In this document: in pieces, positions 18,546 to 28,434 of the stretch
Position numbering within the stretch: position 1 is the stretch's first letter
Layout: each line of letters starts with the position of its first letter
Assembly: GCF_000024505.1 (NCBI RefSeq)
Contig: NC_013532.1
Span: 1-64,000 of the forward strand
DNA: 64,000 nucleotides
Source: Anaplasma centrale str. Israel
GTDB taxonomy: Bacteria; Pseudomonadota; Alphaproteobacteria; Rickettsiales; Anaplasmataceae
Direction: 5' to 3'
The notes under the pieces: model-generated
Databases searched by the model: none
Told to the model about the DNA's origin: nothing
What the model saw: the letters and a program-made list of their open reading frames with translations, nothing else
Made by a program: the position numbers and the translations under genes

Positions 18546-21239
18546 ATGAAGTTTTTGGGGCGCTTATGTTGTTGTGTGCTAGTTGTATTTGCAGCGCTGG
18601 CGTTTGTACCCTACCTGGTGGATTGGAACGCCCACTATGGCGAGTATGTTTTTAAACAGTTGGGTGCGGCCACAGGCAGTAGTGGCGCGGTAGTTAAGGC
18701 CATAGGGAACATTGAGGGCAGTCTGCTGCTTCCAAAACTTACGGTTCGCAACCTCTACGTGGAGTGCAGTGAGGACGCCGCGGGTTGCGCTGGTACACTC
18801 TCGATCGATCGCATGGAACTCAGCGTTGACCCGTTGTCGATACTTATGGGTGAACCGAAAGTGCGCACAATTAGCCTGTACGGGCTGCGTACCAGCGTTG
18901 GGGGCCTGGTCGGCATGGTGGGCTCGCAGACCAAGAGCGGTCTCGGTCATGTGCGGATTTTTGATTCAGCAGTCGTGACAGGTGGGGTCGTTGGCGCTTC
19001 CGCATCTGCATACAATACAGTGCACGTGAAGAGTGCAACGATAAAATCAAGCGGCAGCGCGCTGTTCGGTGATGCTGTGCTCAAGATAGGTGGTACTAAA
19101 TACCTCCTCTCTTCAAAGTTAGAACGCAGTGCGGCTGGTAGCACAGTCAAGGTAGAGCTGCACTCCCCTAATACAAGCATGGTACTAAGTGGCAATGGTG
19201 CCGGTCAGGGCTTGTTTGATGACTTTGGCGCCAGGTTTGAGGTCAAAACTGAAAACCTTTCTGAGTTGGCACAAACCGTGGCAGTAGTTACAAATTACAG
19301 GCTCCTAGGCTCTGTTGCCTCCGCTGAGGAGATGGTACTGTCTGCAGGAATCAAGGCTGCGAAGGGCAGCGGATTCGAAGTGAAAGACCTTACCATGAAG
19401 AGCAAAAGCATTTCCGGAACCCTGGAATTGGCGTGCACCTATGCGCCTTTCTGTACAACGTCCCTGAATTTCTCCTCCATTGATCTAGACGCCCTGTTCC
19501 CCGAGGGTCTAGGCACCGAACAGGATGCTTATTATGCAGATTTCCAAAGTGCGGAACGCTTCTCCGTCGTGCCATCGTGGTTGGATGCTACAGTCGGGCT
19601 GGATGTGAGAGAGATAAACTACAGAGGCGGCGTATCGAGAAATCTTGTGGCTGCGGTTTCGGTCAGGCAGGGCAGGATCGCAGTTGATCGATTGTTGCTC
19701 GATCTGCCGGGTAAAAACAACCGTCTGAGCGTTAGTGGAGTAACTTCAGAAGATGCGGGCAGCATAGTGCCCCGGTTTGTCGGCACTCTTAGCGCTCAGG
19801 GGGATGATGCCGACACAATCGTATCCTGGTTACTGCCGCTACGTGCAGATGCGCACAGGGCACAGGGTAAGAAGTTTGCTCTCACGGGTAGCCTGTATGT
19901 GGCCCCTCGTATTTTCTCTCTGTTGGGCGCAAGAATGTACGCAGGTGGTGCCCACGCATACGGGAATTTGAAATACAAATATGGCAAGAGGGGTGGTGAG
20001 GTCATAGGTGATGTCACCGTAAGCAATTTCAGCGTTGGTGGCTACAGCTTTGATGAAGACTTCGACGTCAAGCGCGATGTCATGGACTTCACGTGGCTGA
20101 GAAGCGTCAGTTGTCCGGTCAAGCTTGCGGTGAGGCTGCAGAATTTTGCGGTGAACTCTGGGTTTGTCAAGGAGCTGAGCTTCCTGGCAGACCTATCGCA
20201 GCACAAAGTGAGCGTCGAGAAGATCAGCATGCGTGCGGTTGATGAACACGACAGTCCGTCTGACTTGGAAGGACGTGCAAGCGTTGCTCTCAGCAGCCGT
20301 GGTATGCGCCCGAAGGTATTTGTGAGCCTCAAAAGCGCTAGGTACAGCGATGCCTTCTTGCGGCTTCCCAAGTTTGTGGAGCGCACCGGGGCAGATGTGC
20401 ATGCTGATACCGCAAGCAACTCTCCCCGGGGAGAGAAATCGGAGAAATTTTTGTGGTCAAATAGGCCCATAGATCTCGCCAGCTTTGAGGGCTTAGATGG
20501 CAGCATCGAGGTACATGTTAAGGAATTGTTTTTCGGCGGCCGGATGCTATCGAATTTTACATGGCTTTCCACCCTGAAAGAGGGCGTGATGTCCATGGAC
20601 AAGCTGCACTTTGCCCAGGGGAAGAGCGGCACGGTGGATATAAGCGGTAATATCGGTATGGGAGAGGTCTCTTCCCTGTCCCTGGTCGTTTCTGCATCGG
20701 ACGTCTCGATCGGGGATGTAGAACAGCAAACAAACTCGTCACAAACTTCGAAGGTGAGCGGGCACGTTAGCGTAAGTGGCAGCATTCAAACGCAAGGAAG
20801 GAGCATGCTCGAACTTGCCAATGCCCTAAAGGGCAAGATAAAATTCGCGGCTAGGGGGCTGGACATTGGTGGTGTAGACTTAAACGGGTTTATTGAGGAT
20901 TTGTTCGCAGCTGAGAGCAAATCTGAGGTCGCATCTCTTGCGCGCGTACATCTTTACAGAGGCAGCACACTCTTTGAGACGCTGGATGGGGAATCCCAAA
21001 TCGATAGAGGCTCTCTTACCTCATCCCTGCAATTTAAAATAGGCAACGCAGCTGGCTCCGCATCAGTCAACCTTTCGGTGCCGCAACTCGCTGTCATTGC
21101 GCTTTTTAGGTTCTTCTTTATTCCTCCGGAGAGCGAGTCTCCCGTACATATGGACATGAACTTACAAGGGTATGTGTGGCAGCCAAACCCCACGTTTGAC
21201 ATAGATAGTCTGTACGAACTTGTAAGGGCCAACAGGTAG
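18546..21239 (+). CDS. AsmA-family envelope protein
   Basis: An 897-residue protein with an N-terminal membrane anchor (about residues 4-24, LCCCVLVVFAALAFVPYLVD) followed by long beta-rich periplasmic sequence. The C-terminal part (LANALKGKIKFAARGLDIGGVDLNGF, quoted in part) matches the AsmA C-terminal motif. AsmA-like proteins bridge or tether the envelope and are linked to lipid transport and outer-membrane protein assembly. A GTG at 18522 would add eight residues; the ATG at 18546 is preferred since it directly precedes the anchor. No operon partner is close. Confidence 0.85.
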   Translation: MKFLGRLCCCVLVVFAALAFVPYLVDWNAHYGEYVFKQLGAATGSSGAVVKAIGNIEGSLLLPKLTVRNLYVECSEDAAGCAGTLSIDRMELSVDPLSILMGEPKVRTISLYGLRTSVGGLVGMVGSQTKSGLGHVRIFDSAVVTGGVVGASASAYNTVHVKSATIKSSGSALFGDAVLKIGGTKYLLSSKLERSAAGSTVKVELHSPNTSMVLSGNGAGQGLFDDFGARFEVKTENLSELAQTVAVVTNYRLLGSVASAEEMVLSAGIKAAKGSGFEVKDLTMKSKSISGTLELACTYAPFCTTSLNFSSIDLDALFPEGLGTEQDAYYADFQSAERFSVVPSWLDATVGLDVREINYRGGVSRNLVAAVSVRQGRIAVDRLLLDLPGKNNRLSVSGVTSEDAGSIVPRFVGTLSAQGDDADTIVSWLLPLRADAHRAQGKKFALTGSLYVAPRIFSLLGARMYAGGAHAYGNLKYKYGKRGGEVIGDVTVSNFSVGGYSFDEDFDVKRDVMDFTWLRSVSCPVKLAVRLQNFAVNSGFVKELSFLADLSQHKVSVEKISMRAVDEHDSPSDLEGRASVALSSRGMRPKVFVSLKSARYSDAFLRLPKFVERTGADVHADTASNSPRGEKSEKFLWSNRPIDLASFEGLDGSIEVHVKELFFGGRMLSNFTWLSTLKEGVMSMDKLHFAQGKSGTVDISGNIGMGEVSSLSLVVSASDVSIGDVEQQTNSSQTSKVSGHVSVSGSIQTQGRSMLELANALKGKIKFAARGLDIGGVDLNGFIEDLFAAESKSEVASLARVHLYRGSTLFETLDGESQIDRGSLTSSLQFKIGNAAGSASVNLSVPQLAVIALFRFFFIPPESESPVHMDMNLQGYVWQPNPTFDIDSLYELVRANR

Positions 21240-21461
21240 TAGCTGCCTCTCTGGCCCTCTCAAGCCCAATACTGCTCACTACAGGAATGTGGAGTTGGTG
21301 CGTTGGGCGTTCGTTATGGAGTAAGCTGGCACTTGCAACGTCGCCGAAGCAAGTACACGACGCGTGATTACCGCTCCCATGCGGTTTTTCAAAGTATATA
21401 TTGTAAATGCCACACTTTTGGTATAAGGATGCAAGGTGCCTTTGGATGAAAGGGAAATCGC

Positions 21462-22982
21462 GTGATTGGCGCCTTAAAGGAGCATCTGGTTATTTTGCAG
21501 GTGATTGTGCCGCTACTGTCGGCCGTTGTGTGCTCTTTGCTGCGCAGTAGGGTTGCATGGGCGCAAGCTATATCCTGCGGCGCGGTTGCTTTGTCCTTCT
21601 TTACAGCCCTAGCGCTGTTCGTTCAGATTAGCAATAGTGGCCCAGTTGTGTACCAAGTGGGCGGATGGGGCCCTCCTTACGGGATAGAGCTGCGGGTTGA
21701 TTTGCTAAGCGCGACCATGCTGCTCTTGGTTGGGTTTATCGGCATCATGAGTGTGATTTATGGTGTATATCCCAGCCGCAGGGAACTTCCTGCAAACATG
21801 GTCCCCAGGTTTTACGCCGCGTTCCTGCTGGCGTTTGGGGGCATGCTCGGCATACTAGTCTCGCATGACGTGTTCAATGTTTACGTATTCTTGGAGGTCG
21901 CATCCATATCTTCTTACGTCTTGGTTGCTGTAGGGAACGACAAGCGCGCGGTTGCCTCCGCATTTGAGTATCTGATCATGGGCACGGTGGGCGCAACATT
22001 TTACCTAATAGGTATTGGGTTCTTGTACGCTGCCACTGGCACACTGAATATGAGTGATATGTTCACAATATTGCAGGACGCACCGATAAACAAAGCCATA
22101 CAGGCGGGGGTTTTGTTCGTGACTTTAGGCCTGGTTGTGAAGGCTGCACTGTTTCCCTTTCATGGCTGGATGATCAAAGCTTATTCAACCTCACCCGCAT
22201 TTGTGACCGTGTTTCTGTCGGGCACAGCCACGAAGGTGATGGTATACTTAATCATCAGAGTGGTGCACAATGTTTTCGGCACCCGGTTGATGTTTACTGA
22301 GCTACCCTTTGGCACCGCTTTGTTAGTCCTTGCTGCGGTTGCTACAGTGCTTACTTCCGTCATCGCGGCCTTGAGCAGGGATATGCGAGATGTGCTCGCA
22401 TACTCTAGCGCCTCAAACATTGGTTGCATAATTCTCGCAGTTTGCATAAACACATACTCGGGGCTTGCCGCCGCTGTAGCTTATATGGTCAATCACAGTA
22501 TCGTCAAATCCGCACTATTTATGGTTTCTGGGGGCATTGCCTACCACTTTGACAGATGCAAAACCAGCAGCCAGTACCTTAACCTCAGCAGGGCCTTGCC
22601 TCATGTCACTTCCGCTTTTGTGCTGCTGGCACTCAGCCTGGTTGGCATGCCGCCTACCGTGGGGTTTGTGGCAAAATGGCACATGCTCAGCTCGTTTATG
22701 GACGCGCGCGCCTTCACTGGGTTGGTAGTTCTGTCGGTTGGTTCCGTATGCTCCGTAATTTACACCTGGCGCGTGGTGGAACACCTGTATTTTTCTTCCG
22801 CCGCCGGCACGGCCGAGAGCTGCGCCAATGACACAGCCTTGAAGACGCCCAGGGCCATGACCCTTTGCATTTGGATCATGGCGTTTTTCGGGTTTATAGC
22901 CGGAGCTTACCCACTGCCGCTCACTTCAATTTCTGAGCAAATAGCGGCAGACTTGTTCTTCCATCCCAGCAACCCTCTGTAG
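21462..22982 (+). CDS. Cation/proton antiporter subunit of MnhD/MrpD or NuoN/M type
   Basis: A 506-residue polytopic protein with about 14 helices and the proton-translocation (Proton_antipo_M) core. Typical strings are ATFYLIGIGFLYAATGTLNM, LVVKAALFPFHGWMIKAY with the key Lys, SRDMRDVLAYSSASNIGC and a Lys-containing NHSIVKSALFMVSGGIA. The D and E residues of helix 5 (VFLEVASISSYVLVA) are present. Start is GTG after a purine-rich stretch. It stands apart from any nuo cluster, so an Mrp-type Na+/H+ antiporter subunit is more likely than complex I. Confidence 0.88.
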   Translation: MIGALKEHLVILQVIVPLLSAVVCSLLRSRVAWAQAISCGAVALSFFTALALFVQISNSGPVVYQVGGWGPPYGIELRVDLLSATMLLLVGFIGIMSVIYGVYPSRRELPANMVPRFYAAFLLAFGGMLGILVSHDVFNVYVFLEVASISSYVLVAVGNDKRAVASAFEYLIMGTVGATFYLIGIGFLYAATGTLNMSDMFTILQDAPINKAIQAGVLFVTLGLVVKAALFPFHGWMIKAYSTSPAFVTVFLSGTATKVMVYLIIRVVHNVFGTRLMFTELPFGTALLVLAAVATVLTSVIAALSRDMRDVLAYSSASNIGCIILAVCINTYSGLAAAVAYMVNHSIVKSALFMVSGGIAYHFDRCKTSSQYLNLSRALPHVTSAFVLLALSLVGMPPTVGFVAKWHMLSSFMDARAFTGLVVLSVGSVCSVIYTWRVVEHLYFSSAAGTAESCANDTALKTPRAMTLCIWIMAFFGFIAGAYPLPLTSISEQIAADLFFHPSNPL

Positions 22983-22999
22983 CAAGTTCAGAGGCAGTC

Positions 23000-23305
23000 T
23001 TACCTGCCCCTCCCCCTGTCGGGTGATACAAAAACCTGGGACACGCCATCCACCCCGATGACACTCTTTGGGAGCACAGTGCTGTGTCCAACGTACGGCG
23101 AAACCTGCCGCTGAGGGGGCTTCGCACTACTGCTGGCCTTTGAGTATGTTTGACCGGCATCTCTCCAAGATGCACTAGTCTTCTTTCTTGAATTTCTATT
23201 CCGTCTTCCTACCCAAGCGGTGAACTGGTTCACTGCGTAGGTCAACACGACATACAGGGTTATCCCGAAAACGGCAAGAAACAACAAACCTGTAACACTG
23301 GGCAT
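23000..23305 (-). CDS. Small single-helix membrane protein, function unknown
   Basis: From the ATG at 23305 the product has 101 residues: a hydrophobic N-terminal helix (about 3-25, VTGLLFLAVFGITLYVVLTYAV) followed by a basic, Ser/Lys-rich soluble tail. An upstream start would add 14 residues with several Cys. I do not recognise a family. It is convergent with the antiporter gene (17 bp between stops) and borders the repeat region that follows. Confidence 0.5.
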   Translation of the reverse strand: MPSVTGLLFLAVFGITLYVVLTYAVNQFTAWVGRRNRNSRKKTSASWRDAGQTYSKASSSAKPPQRQVSPYVGHSTVLPKSVIGVDGVSQVFVSPDRGRGR

Positions 23306-23400
23306 AACAACACAACCACTAAAACAACACACAATGCTGCGGGGCAACGCCCGCCAAGCTTTTCATGGCATAACCACCACCGGGACATTGTACAGTAACA

Positions 23401-23977
23401 GTGGGCGAAAGTAAATCCACCCTTGCCGTTGGGCTCTACAGGCGGCAACCACACTTAAGATGTGGTTATACCCTGTGTGCCCTCCCCCTTTCGGCCCACC
23501 CAATGTGGCCCTTTCACCACTCACATACTTGCAGTCCCCGGCACTACCGCCACACCTACCCTCGGGTTGCCCTACTCTTTACTAGTCCAACATACCTAAC
23601 TACCGACACACCTGCCACCCAAGTCCCTACTTCTTATCTAACCACCATCCCTGCACTCGAAGTTCTTAGCATCACCTGTATCACCCAGGTCCCTTACCTA
23701 ACCACCAGCCCCCGGGGGCACCACCGCTACCAGTCCCTGCAGGTACACCATGTAAGATACTACAGAATGCGCACCTCTCTTCCACTAGCCCATCTACCCA
23801 TTGCACCATTAATGATATGAGTCTATGGGAGAACAGGAGGAAATAACCTGGCATCCTTGGCAGCCTGAGTAGGAGCCTCAGCCCCACTGGGTGCTACCAC
23901 AGCTCCCTGCATAATCCAGGCTCCTGTCTCCCAGCCTCTTGTACTTCAACACACTTGAAGTCCTTTACATCACCTAC
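23401..23977. repeat. Degenerate repeat segments outside inverted-repeat arm 1
   Basis: A stretch of short scrambled segments with the base composition of the neighbouring msp2/virB2 repeats. On the minus strand, the string CSILHGVPAGTG near 23,700-23,760 recalls the start of the VirB2-like cassettes, and TTCAAGTGTGT-type pieces recall their tails. No intact gene is present. It is most likely a graveyard of recombined donor fragments. Confidence 0.55.
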
Positions 23978-24205
23978 ACCCAGCCCAGCATACCTAACTA
24001 CCATCCTCTGACCACACACTGACCAGAATCACCCACACCTAACCACACTCTACAGGTTTGGGCTCACCCAATGTTGTCTTCCCAACCACACAAGCCTCTG
24101 CCCACACCTTCACCTAGTCCCTACCTCCGTGTACTACTCTTACCCAATCTCCACCATCCCTGCACACAAACTAACCAGCATCACCTGTATATCACCCAGG
24201 TCTCT

Positions 24206-24547
24206 CTAACTATTACCACTCACTGCCCTGCCACCATCCTTGCAGTCAAACTTACTGGCCGCATCACCATTAACTCCAGCAGCAAACTTAGCCATTAGCT
24301 TACCGGCACCAAAGAATATAGCTGTGAATACAACTAACATTACAATTGCAGGCCATGCTAGTTTACCGAATATAGCCATGATGCTGGAACCTAATATCAC
24401 TCCTGTCATGATTGGTAGTCCAAGCTTCTGTACAAACCCTATAACATTACATATAACCTTAGTCGCTGTATCATCAGCTGCATCACCAGTACCAGTAGCA
24501 GCACTAGCCCCAGCAGGTACACCATGGAGGATACTCCATGTGAAGAC
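24206..24547 (-). pseudogene. VirB2 pilin-like cassette, copy 1
   Basis: The open frame has no start codon and follows directly after a stop. It runs through an Ala/Gly/Asp segment into KVICNVIGFVQKLGLP and two hydrophobic helices (TGVILGSSIMAIFGKLAWPA; IVMLVVFTAIFFGAGKLMAK). This is the layout of the type IV secretion pilin VirB2 of Anaplasmataceae. The tail reads GVNGDAASKFDCKDGG and differs from the other copies. An 18-bp palindrome at 24523-24540 marks the cassette start. With no promoter or signal peptide it should be silent, and is possibly a recombination donor. Confidence 0.7.
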
Positions 24548-24570
24548 TCACTGCTTCCCATATCAACATC

Positions 24571-25161
24571 CTACCTATTCAGGCTCATGTTGATACTGCA
24601 CAGTTGGGTATTCCATAGCTCATCCCACTCTAGTATTGCTACCATCTGAACAACATTAGGTGGTACAGGTGATTGATATACAACAGCCTTTCCCTCCTTA
24701 TCGAGGCTATTGATGTTGTTCGCCATCCCCTGCACGTCGATGGTGGGTTTGTTACTCTCAGCAGAGAGTTGTGTCGCATCTTCAGTAAACACCACACTAA
24801 TCTTGTTGCCATTGTTAGCGCCGTCAGTGTTCTTACCACAGGTGCCAGTGCTACCACCACTAGTACCATTGGCACCACACACCTTCTGGCTCACTGTTTG
24901 ACCATTAGTGGCAGCCTCTACTGCAGTACCCCACCTCTTGGCATCACTCTTAGTTATCTTACCTAAATGAGTAGTAAGACGCTCTACCTGACCTCTAGCT
25001 GTATCATATGCTAACTCCTTTCCTAATAAGAATACTGAAGCTGTATCCTCATTAGACTTCTTACCTCCCTTAATAACAAACCTCTCATACCCTACTTCAA
25101 CTTCAACCCTGGCTCCTCCAATACTATACCCAATGCTTCCTTCTGCAGCAGTGGCGCTATA
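24571..25161 (-). pseudogene. msp2 functional-pseudogene fragment, copy 1
   Basis: Open frame without a start codon, bounded upstream by an in-frame TAG. It begins at the conserved MSP2 block SIGYSIGGARVEVEVGYERF, continues through GGKKSNEDTASVFLLGKEL, then a Cys/Gly/Ser/Thr-rich hypervariable region, and ends shortly after the conserved ANNINSLDKEGKAVVYQSP. The C-terminal membrane half of MSP2 is absent. This is the structure of the promoterless donor copies used by A. marginale for segmental gene conversion into the msp2 expression site (established for that species). Its sequence is the exact inverse copy of 36482-37072. Confidence 0.85.
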
Positions 25162-25260
25162 CTAGAGCGCTCTTGTTGCACCACTATTCCTACCACATGT
25201 GTTACTAGTGCAACTGCCCCGACTCTCTGGTACGTTGATGGTGGTGATGCCACAGTGGGA

Positions 25261-25352
25261 TTAGAATCCGAGTCTGATGCCCACCTCCACACCTGTGTGC
25301 AAACCCTGACCTTCTCTTTTGTTTTCCTCATTGAACTTACATCATCGTCCAT
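25261..25352 (-). pseudogene. 3' end of an MSP2-superfamily omp gene, copy 1
   Basis: DDVSSMRKTKEKV and then, after a short frame-breaking deletion, the bases encoding HTGVEVGIRLGF and the stop. This matches the last 30 codons of the intact omp gene at 60478-61656, as does the sequence just after the stop (about 70 bases shared). Only the 3' end is present. Confidence 0.75.
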
Positions 25353-25550
25353 ACAATGGGCAGGTGTGTGTTCCAGAGGTTAAGTACGAATAAGAGACGA
25401 GACCTTGGAGTGAGTGCAGGGAACTGTGGATGCGGCAAGCATGTAGGTAGTAGCACGAGGTAGAGGACCCCCAGAGTTGGGTGCGCTCAGTTGGTGGTGC
25501 AGATAGTCCCAATTGGGAAGACCTAGGTATTGAGTCCCGGATACAGGTGA

Positions 25551-25886
25551 GTCTTCACATGGAGTATCCTCCATGGTGTACCTGCTGGGGCTGTTGGTGA
25601 TACTGCTGAAGCTGATGATACAGCGACTAAGGTTATATGTAATGTTATAGGGTTTGTACAGAAGCTTGGACTACCAATCATGACAGGAGTGATATTAGGT
25701 TCCAGCATCATGGCTATATTCGGTAAACTAGCATGGCCTGCAATTGTAATGTTAGTTGTATTCACAGCTATATTCTTTGGTGCCGGTAAGCTAATGGCTA
25801 AGTTTGCTGCTGGTCTGAATAGTGACGGTGTGAATGCACAGAGCTTCAAGTGTGAGGATGGTGGACGGGCCTCATTGGGTAGTTAG
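25551..25886 (+). pseudogene. VirB2 pilin-like cassette, copy 2
   Basis: Same core as copy 1 (KVICNVIGFVQKLGLP and two hydrophobic helices) but on the opposite strand. The linker is AVGDTAEADDTATK and the tail is LNSDGVNAQSFKCEDGG followed by ASLGS. No start codon; a TGA immediately precedes the frame. The palindrome CATGGAGTATCCTCCATG lies at 25558-25575. The core is invariant between copies while linker and tail vary, the pattern expected of donor cassettes for a pilin with a variable exposed tail. Confidence 0.7.
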
Positions 25887-26290
25887 GTGTGGATGAGAAC
25901 TTTGACTGTGCCAAGAAAGCTGGTAGTGCGAGTAAGAAGTAGGAGGATCTGGGTAGTGACACAGGTGTAGATGATGGCGAGAGCTTCAAGTGTGTAGATG
26001 GAGGTTGGGTAGTTAGGTGTGCTGGGCTGGGTGGTACGAGTTAGGAATGGCCTGGGTGCAGTTGGTGGGTGTACCAAGTTGTGGGGACGAAGTCAAGTGA
26101 TGTGCTGTATAGGTAACCAGTTGATATGGGAAAGCAGTGAGTGGTGCCGGTAAGAAGTGTAGGGGTAAGTAAAGGGGTGCGGATGGTGGCACGGGTAGTA
26201 CGTAGGAAGGACCTGAGGGTAGATGCTTGGTGGGCTGCGGCGGCTTGCTATGCGCAGCTGATTGCTTATAAGTGGTACTGCTGGACTTTC
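25887..26290 (+). repeat. Row of VirB2-tail-like segments
   Basis: In shifting frames the plus strand reads GVDENFDCAKKAGSASKK, then DLGSDTGVDDGESFKCVDGG, each resembling the short C-terminal tail of a VirB2-like cassette (Gly/Asp-rich, Phe-x-Cys, then Asp/Lys-Gly). Further degenerate pieces follow to about 26,250. None is an intact gene. Closely related segments recur at 35,600-35,700 (minus) and 38,100-38,200 (plus). Confidence 0.6.
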
Positions 26291-26295
26291 CTCCA

Positions 26296-26445
26296 TCAGG
26301 TGTTGTCGTAGTTTGTGCCTAGTGCTTTGCTGGCAGTGCCTCCAATGAATGCCGTAAGGTTGCGTGCGATGTTGTAGTTTACACCAGCCTTCAACCTACA
26401 GGTAAGTTGTGGTTGGAATCGTTGGGCAGTCAGTCCTACAGCCAG
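26296..26445 (-). pseudogene. Internal fragment of an MSP2-superfamily omp gene
   Basis: The minus strand encodes VGLTAQRFQPQLTCRLKAG and continues NYNIARNLTAFIGGTASKALG, about 45 residues that match residues near 310-355 of the intact outer membrane protein encoded at 60478-61656. Both flanks are truncated. Its 5' edge is fused to the end of proP, so the proP stop codon lies in omp-derived sequence. Confidence 0.8.
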
Positions 26446-27722
26446 TCCCTGTATACGTCTTCCTTCCTGATTCTTGTAAGTGCGACTAGTGCAACCAGTG
26501 CCCAGAATATTATGCAAAGCCCAGGGGCAATGCGCCAGCCCGTTGTCTTAACTAGCCAGGTGCAGAGTGCAGGGGCAATCCCTCCACCAATTGCTGAGGA
26601 AACATTCCTCGCTATGCCAAACCCTGTGTACCTTACCTTGGTGGGGAATAATTCAGACATTGCGGCACTGGATGGCCCCAGCGCAGCTGCAAAAGGCACT
26701 ACAAATATCAAGTACCCAAGCCCAATGTATAGCGCACTCCCCTGACTCAGCATCCAGAATACAGGCATGCTGACCAGCAGAAACGTCACCGCTGCGCCTC
26801 CAATAACTTTTTTCCTCCCAAGGACATCAGAAAGTGCACCGAAGGCAACCGTCAATACCCCTGCGAGCATAACGCTGACCATTTCTATCGCCTCACTTAT
26901 CTGTGGGCTGATGATCACAGCGGGTGAAAAGTCCCTCACGTAACTGATGAAAAATACCATCAGAATGTGAAACGAGCAGTTCTCTATGCCATCTATGCAG
27001 ATGGCCAATAACAGCGCCCTCTTGTAGTGCCGAAATAGGTGCCTGACAGGAGATTCGTCAGTGAGCACATCGCCCCCCTCTTGCTTGGCTTGTGCTTCAT
27101 ACGCTGGGCTTTCACCAGTCTTTGCTCTGGTATAAATGCTGATGATGCCCACAACAAACCCGATCACGAAGGGTATGCGCCACCCCCACACCCCGAAGTT
27201 GTCCCCAGTAAAATGCCTGACCGCAATTTTTACCGCAAAAGCAAATACGGAGCCGAGTACTGCACTCAATACTTCAAAGCTCCCAAACAGCCCAGTGTTG
27301 CTCTTCTTGGAGTGCTCTATGAGGAACGTTGCGTTGCCTGCCTCCCCCCCCAAGGATATGCCCTGCACCAGCCTACATATTACAAGCAGCACCGGAGCAA
27401 GTATACCTACACTCTCGTAGGTGGGGATGACGGCCATGAACCCTACCGGTACAGATACACCAAATATGGAGAGGATGAGTGCTACTTTTCTGCCATATTT
27501 GTCCCCTATGTGGCCAAATACACTTGCACCAAAAGGGCGCATGCAAAACCCAACTGCAACCACGCAGAAGCTGCTCAACAGCAACGAGTACCTGTCTTCC
27601 TGCGGAAAGAACAGTTCACCGATGGTGCCAGCAAGGCTACCGAAAAGTATGAAGTCATACCAAACCAGTGTATTACACGCTATAGTGGACAGTACGGCGT
27701 TCGTCACCTTCCTGCTATCCAT
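26436..27722 (-). CDS. proP: MFS transporter, ProP-like (metabolite:H+ symporter family)
   Basis: A 428-residue major facilitator with 12 hydrophobic helices. Family motifs are FGHIGDKYGRKVALILS (loop 2-3), RLVQGISLGGEAGNATFLIE and the second-half FGALSDVLGRKKV. ProP-type carriers import proline or betaine with protons; the real substrate here may be another small metabolite. Start is the ATG at 27722, supported by GGAGG five bases upstream, rather than an earlier in-frame start. The last codons (RDWL and stop) overlap an omp fragment, so the natural C-terminus may have been replaced. It sits just inside inverted-repeat arm 1. Confidence 0.9.
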   Translation of the reverse strand: MDSRKVTNAVLSTIACNTLVWYDFILFGSLAGTIGELFFPQEDRYSLLLSSFCVVAVGFCMRPFGASVFGHIGDKYGRKVALILSIFGVSVPVGFMAVIPTYESVGILAPVLLVICRLVQGISLGGEAGNATFLIEHSKKSNTGLFGSFEVLSAVLGSVFAFAVKIAVRHFTGDNFGVWGWRIPFVIGFVVGIISIYTRAKTGESPAYEAQAKQEGGDVLTDESPVRHLFRHYKRALLLAICIDGIENCSFHILMVFFISYVRDFSPAVIISPQISEAIEMVSVMLAGVLTVAFGALSDVLGRKKVIGGAAVTFLLVSMPVFWMLSQGSALYIGLGYLIFVVPFAAALGPSSAAMSELFPTKVRYTGFGIARNVSSAIGGGIAPALCTWLVKTTGWRIAPGLCIIFWALVALVALTRIRKEDVYRDWL

Positions 27723-27948
27723 AAAACCTCCATTCACCCGGCCATTGCTAACCACGGGCACAACACGCAGCAACCTACCTAACGCTTCCGGCTACGCCCC
27801 ATACCATAAAACGCGGAGTAATCCGCTGCGCCATGACCAAGCCGGCACTAGCAGCCTTCCCCCAACACGCTCCGAGCCATATTGCTCCCAGGGGTCGCCA
27901 TTATATGCCAAATGTCAGGCCTTGTCACAGTAAATGCTGCAAATTTAA

Positions 27949-27976
27949 TTGACGCACCGTTCTGTGATGGTAGAAT
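27949..27976 (+). promoter_or_regulatory. Candidate rpsP promoter
   Basis: TTGACG, a 16-base spacer and TAGAAT, placing the transcription start about 30 bases before the rpsP ATG. Confidence 0.6.
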
Positions 27977-28012
27977 GGGCCCTCTCGGGTTAAAAGGGGT
28001 CCTTGGTAAGGC

Positions 28013-28282
28013 ATGTCCGTAAAGATAAGGTTAATGAGGCTCGGTGCGAAGAAGAAACCCTTCTATAGGGTCGTGGTTTCTGACTCCAGAGTTCAGAGGG
28101 ACGGTAAGTTCATCGAGCATGTGGGTTTTTATGACCCCATGGTGCCGTGTGGTGAGCCCGGGTTCCTGAAGATTGACGCAGAGAGGCTCAGCTACTGGCT
28201 GGGTGTGGGCGCCCAACCGACGGACAGGGTGTCTTGGTTCATAAAAAAGGGGTTTGTTGAGGTACGTCCCGCTGGAGCCTAG
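28013..28282 (+). CDS. rpsP: 30S ribosomal protein bS16
   Basis: An 89-residue ribosomal protein of the small subunit. The signature is [20 protein letters not shown] followed by [19 protein letters not shown] and the [16 protein letters not shown] block. The length is normal. In many bacteria rpsP leads an rimM-trmD-rplS operon; those genes are not here, and glmU converges on it instead. Confidence 0.97.
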   Translation: MSVKIRLMRLGAKKKPFYRVVVSDSRVQRDGKFIEHVGFYDPMVPCGEPGFLKIDAERLSYWLGVGAQPTDRVSWFIKKGFVEVRPAGA

Positions 28283-28434
28283 TGGGGGCTCGCGCGCTGG
28301 TGGCCAGTGCCGCGTCGTGGCGGCGTTTGTGTCGGCTTGCTCCGGGGTTGTCAGCTCGTGCAGGGTGCTGTTCTGCGTTGCTTTGTGTCTTGTTGTTGAG
28401 AGCCTCGGTGTGGGGCACTTGCAATCGGCTCTTC

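Larger units (their letters stand above)
23978..25856 (-). repeat. Inverted-repeat arm 1 (partner 35787-37676)
   Basis: Position x here equals position 61,643 minus x in the partner arm, on the other strand. Between about 24,550 and 25,580 the match appears exact: several overlapping reading frames on both strands have identical translations in the two arms. Small indels occur in the VirB2-tail parts at either end (a shift of about 10 bases near 24,070). Contents are a VirB2-like cassette (-), an msp2 fragment (-), an omp 3' fragment (-) and a second VirB2-like cassette (+). Confidence 0.9.

Noticed and set aside
25523..25849. A 108-codon frame antisense to the VirB2-like cassette (and its mirror at 35761-36120)
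   Set aside because: It is the antisense shadow of the cassette core; the sense strand encodes the recognisable two-helix pilin core.
23401..26290. CRISPR-like array, considered because of short repeated units
   Set aside because: Units vary in length and sequence, spacers are not unique, and no cas genes are present; the units translate as pilin-tail variants.
27039..27782. A 247-codon open frame antisense to proP
   Set aside because: Amino-acid content is implausible (Tyr/His/Pro-rich without domains) and proP on the other strand is a clear full-length transporter.
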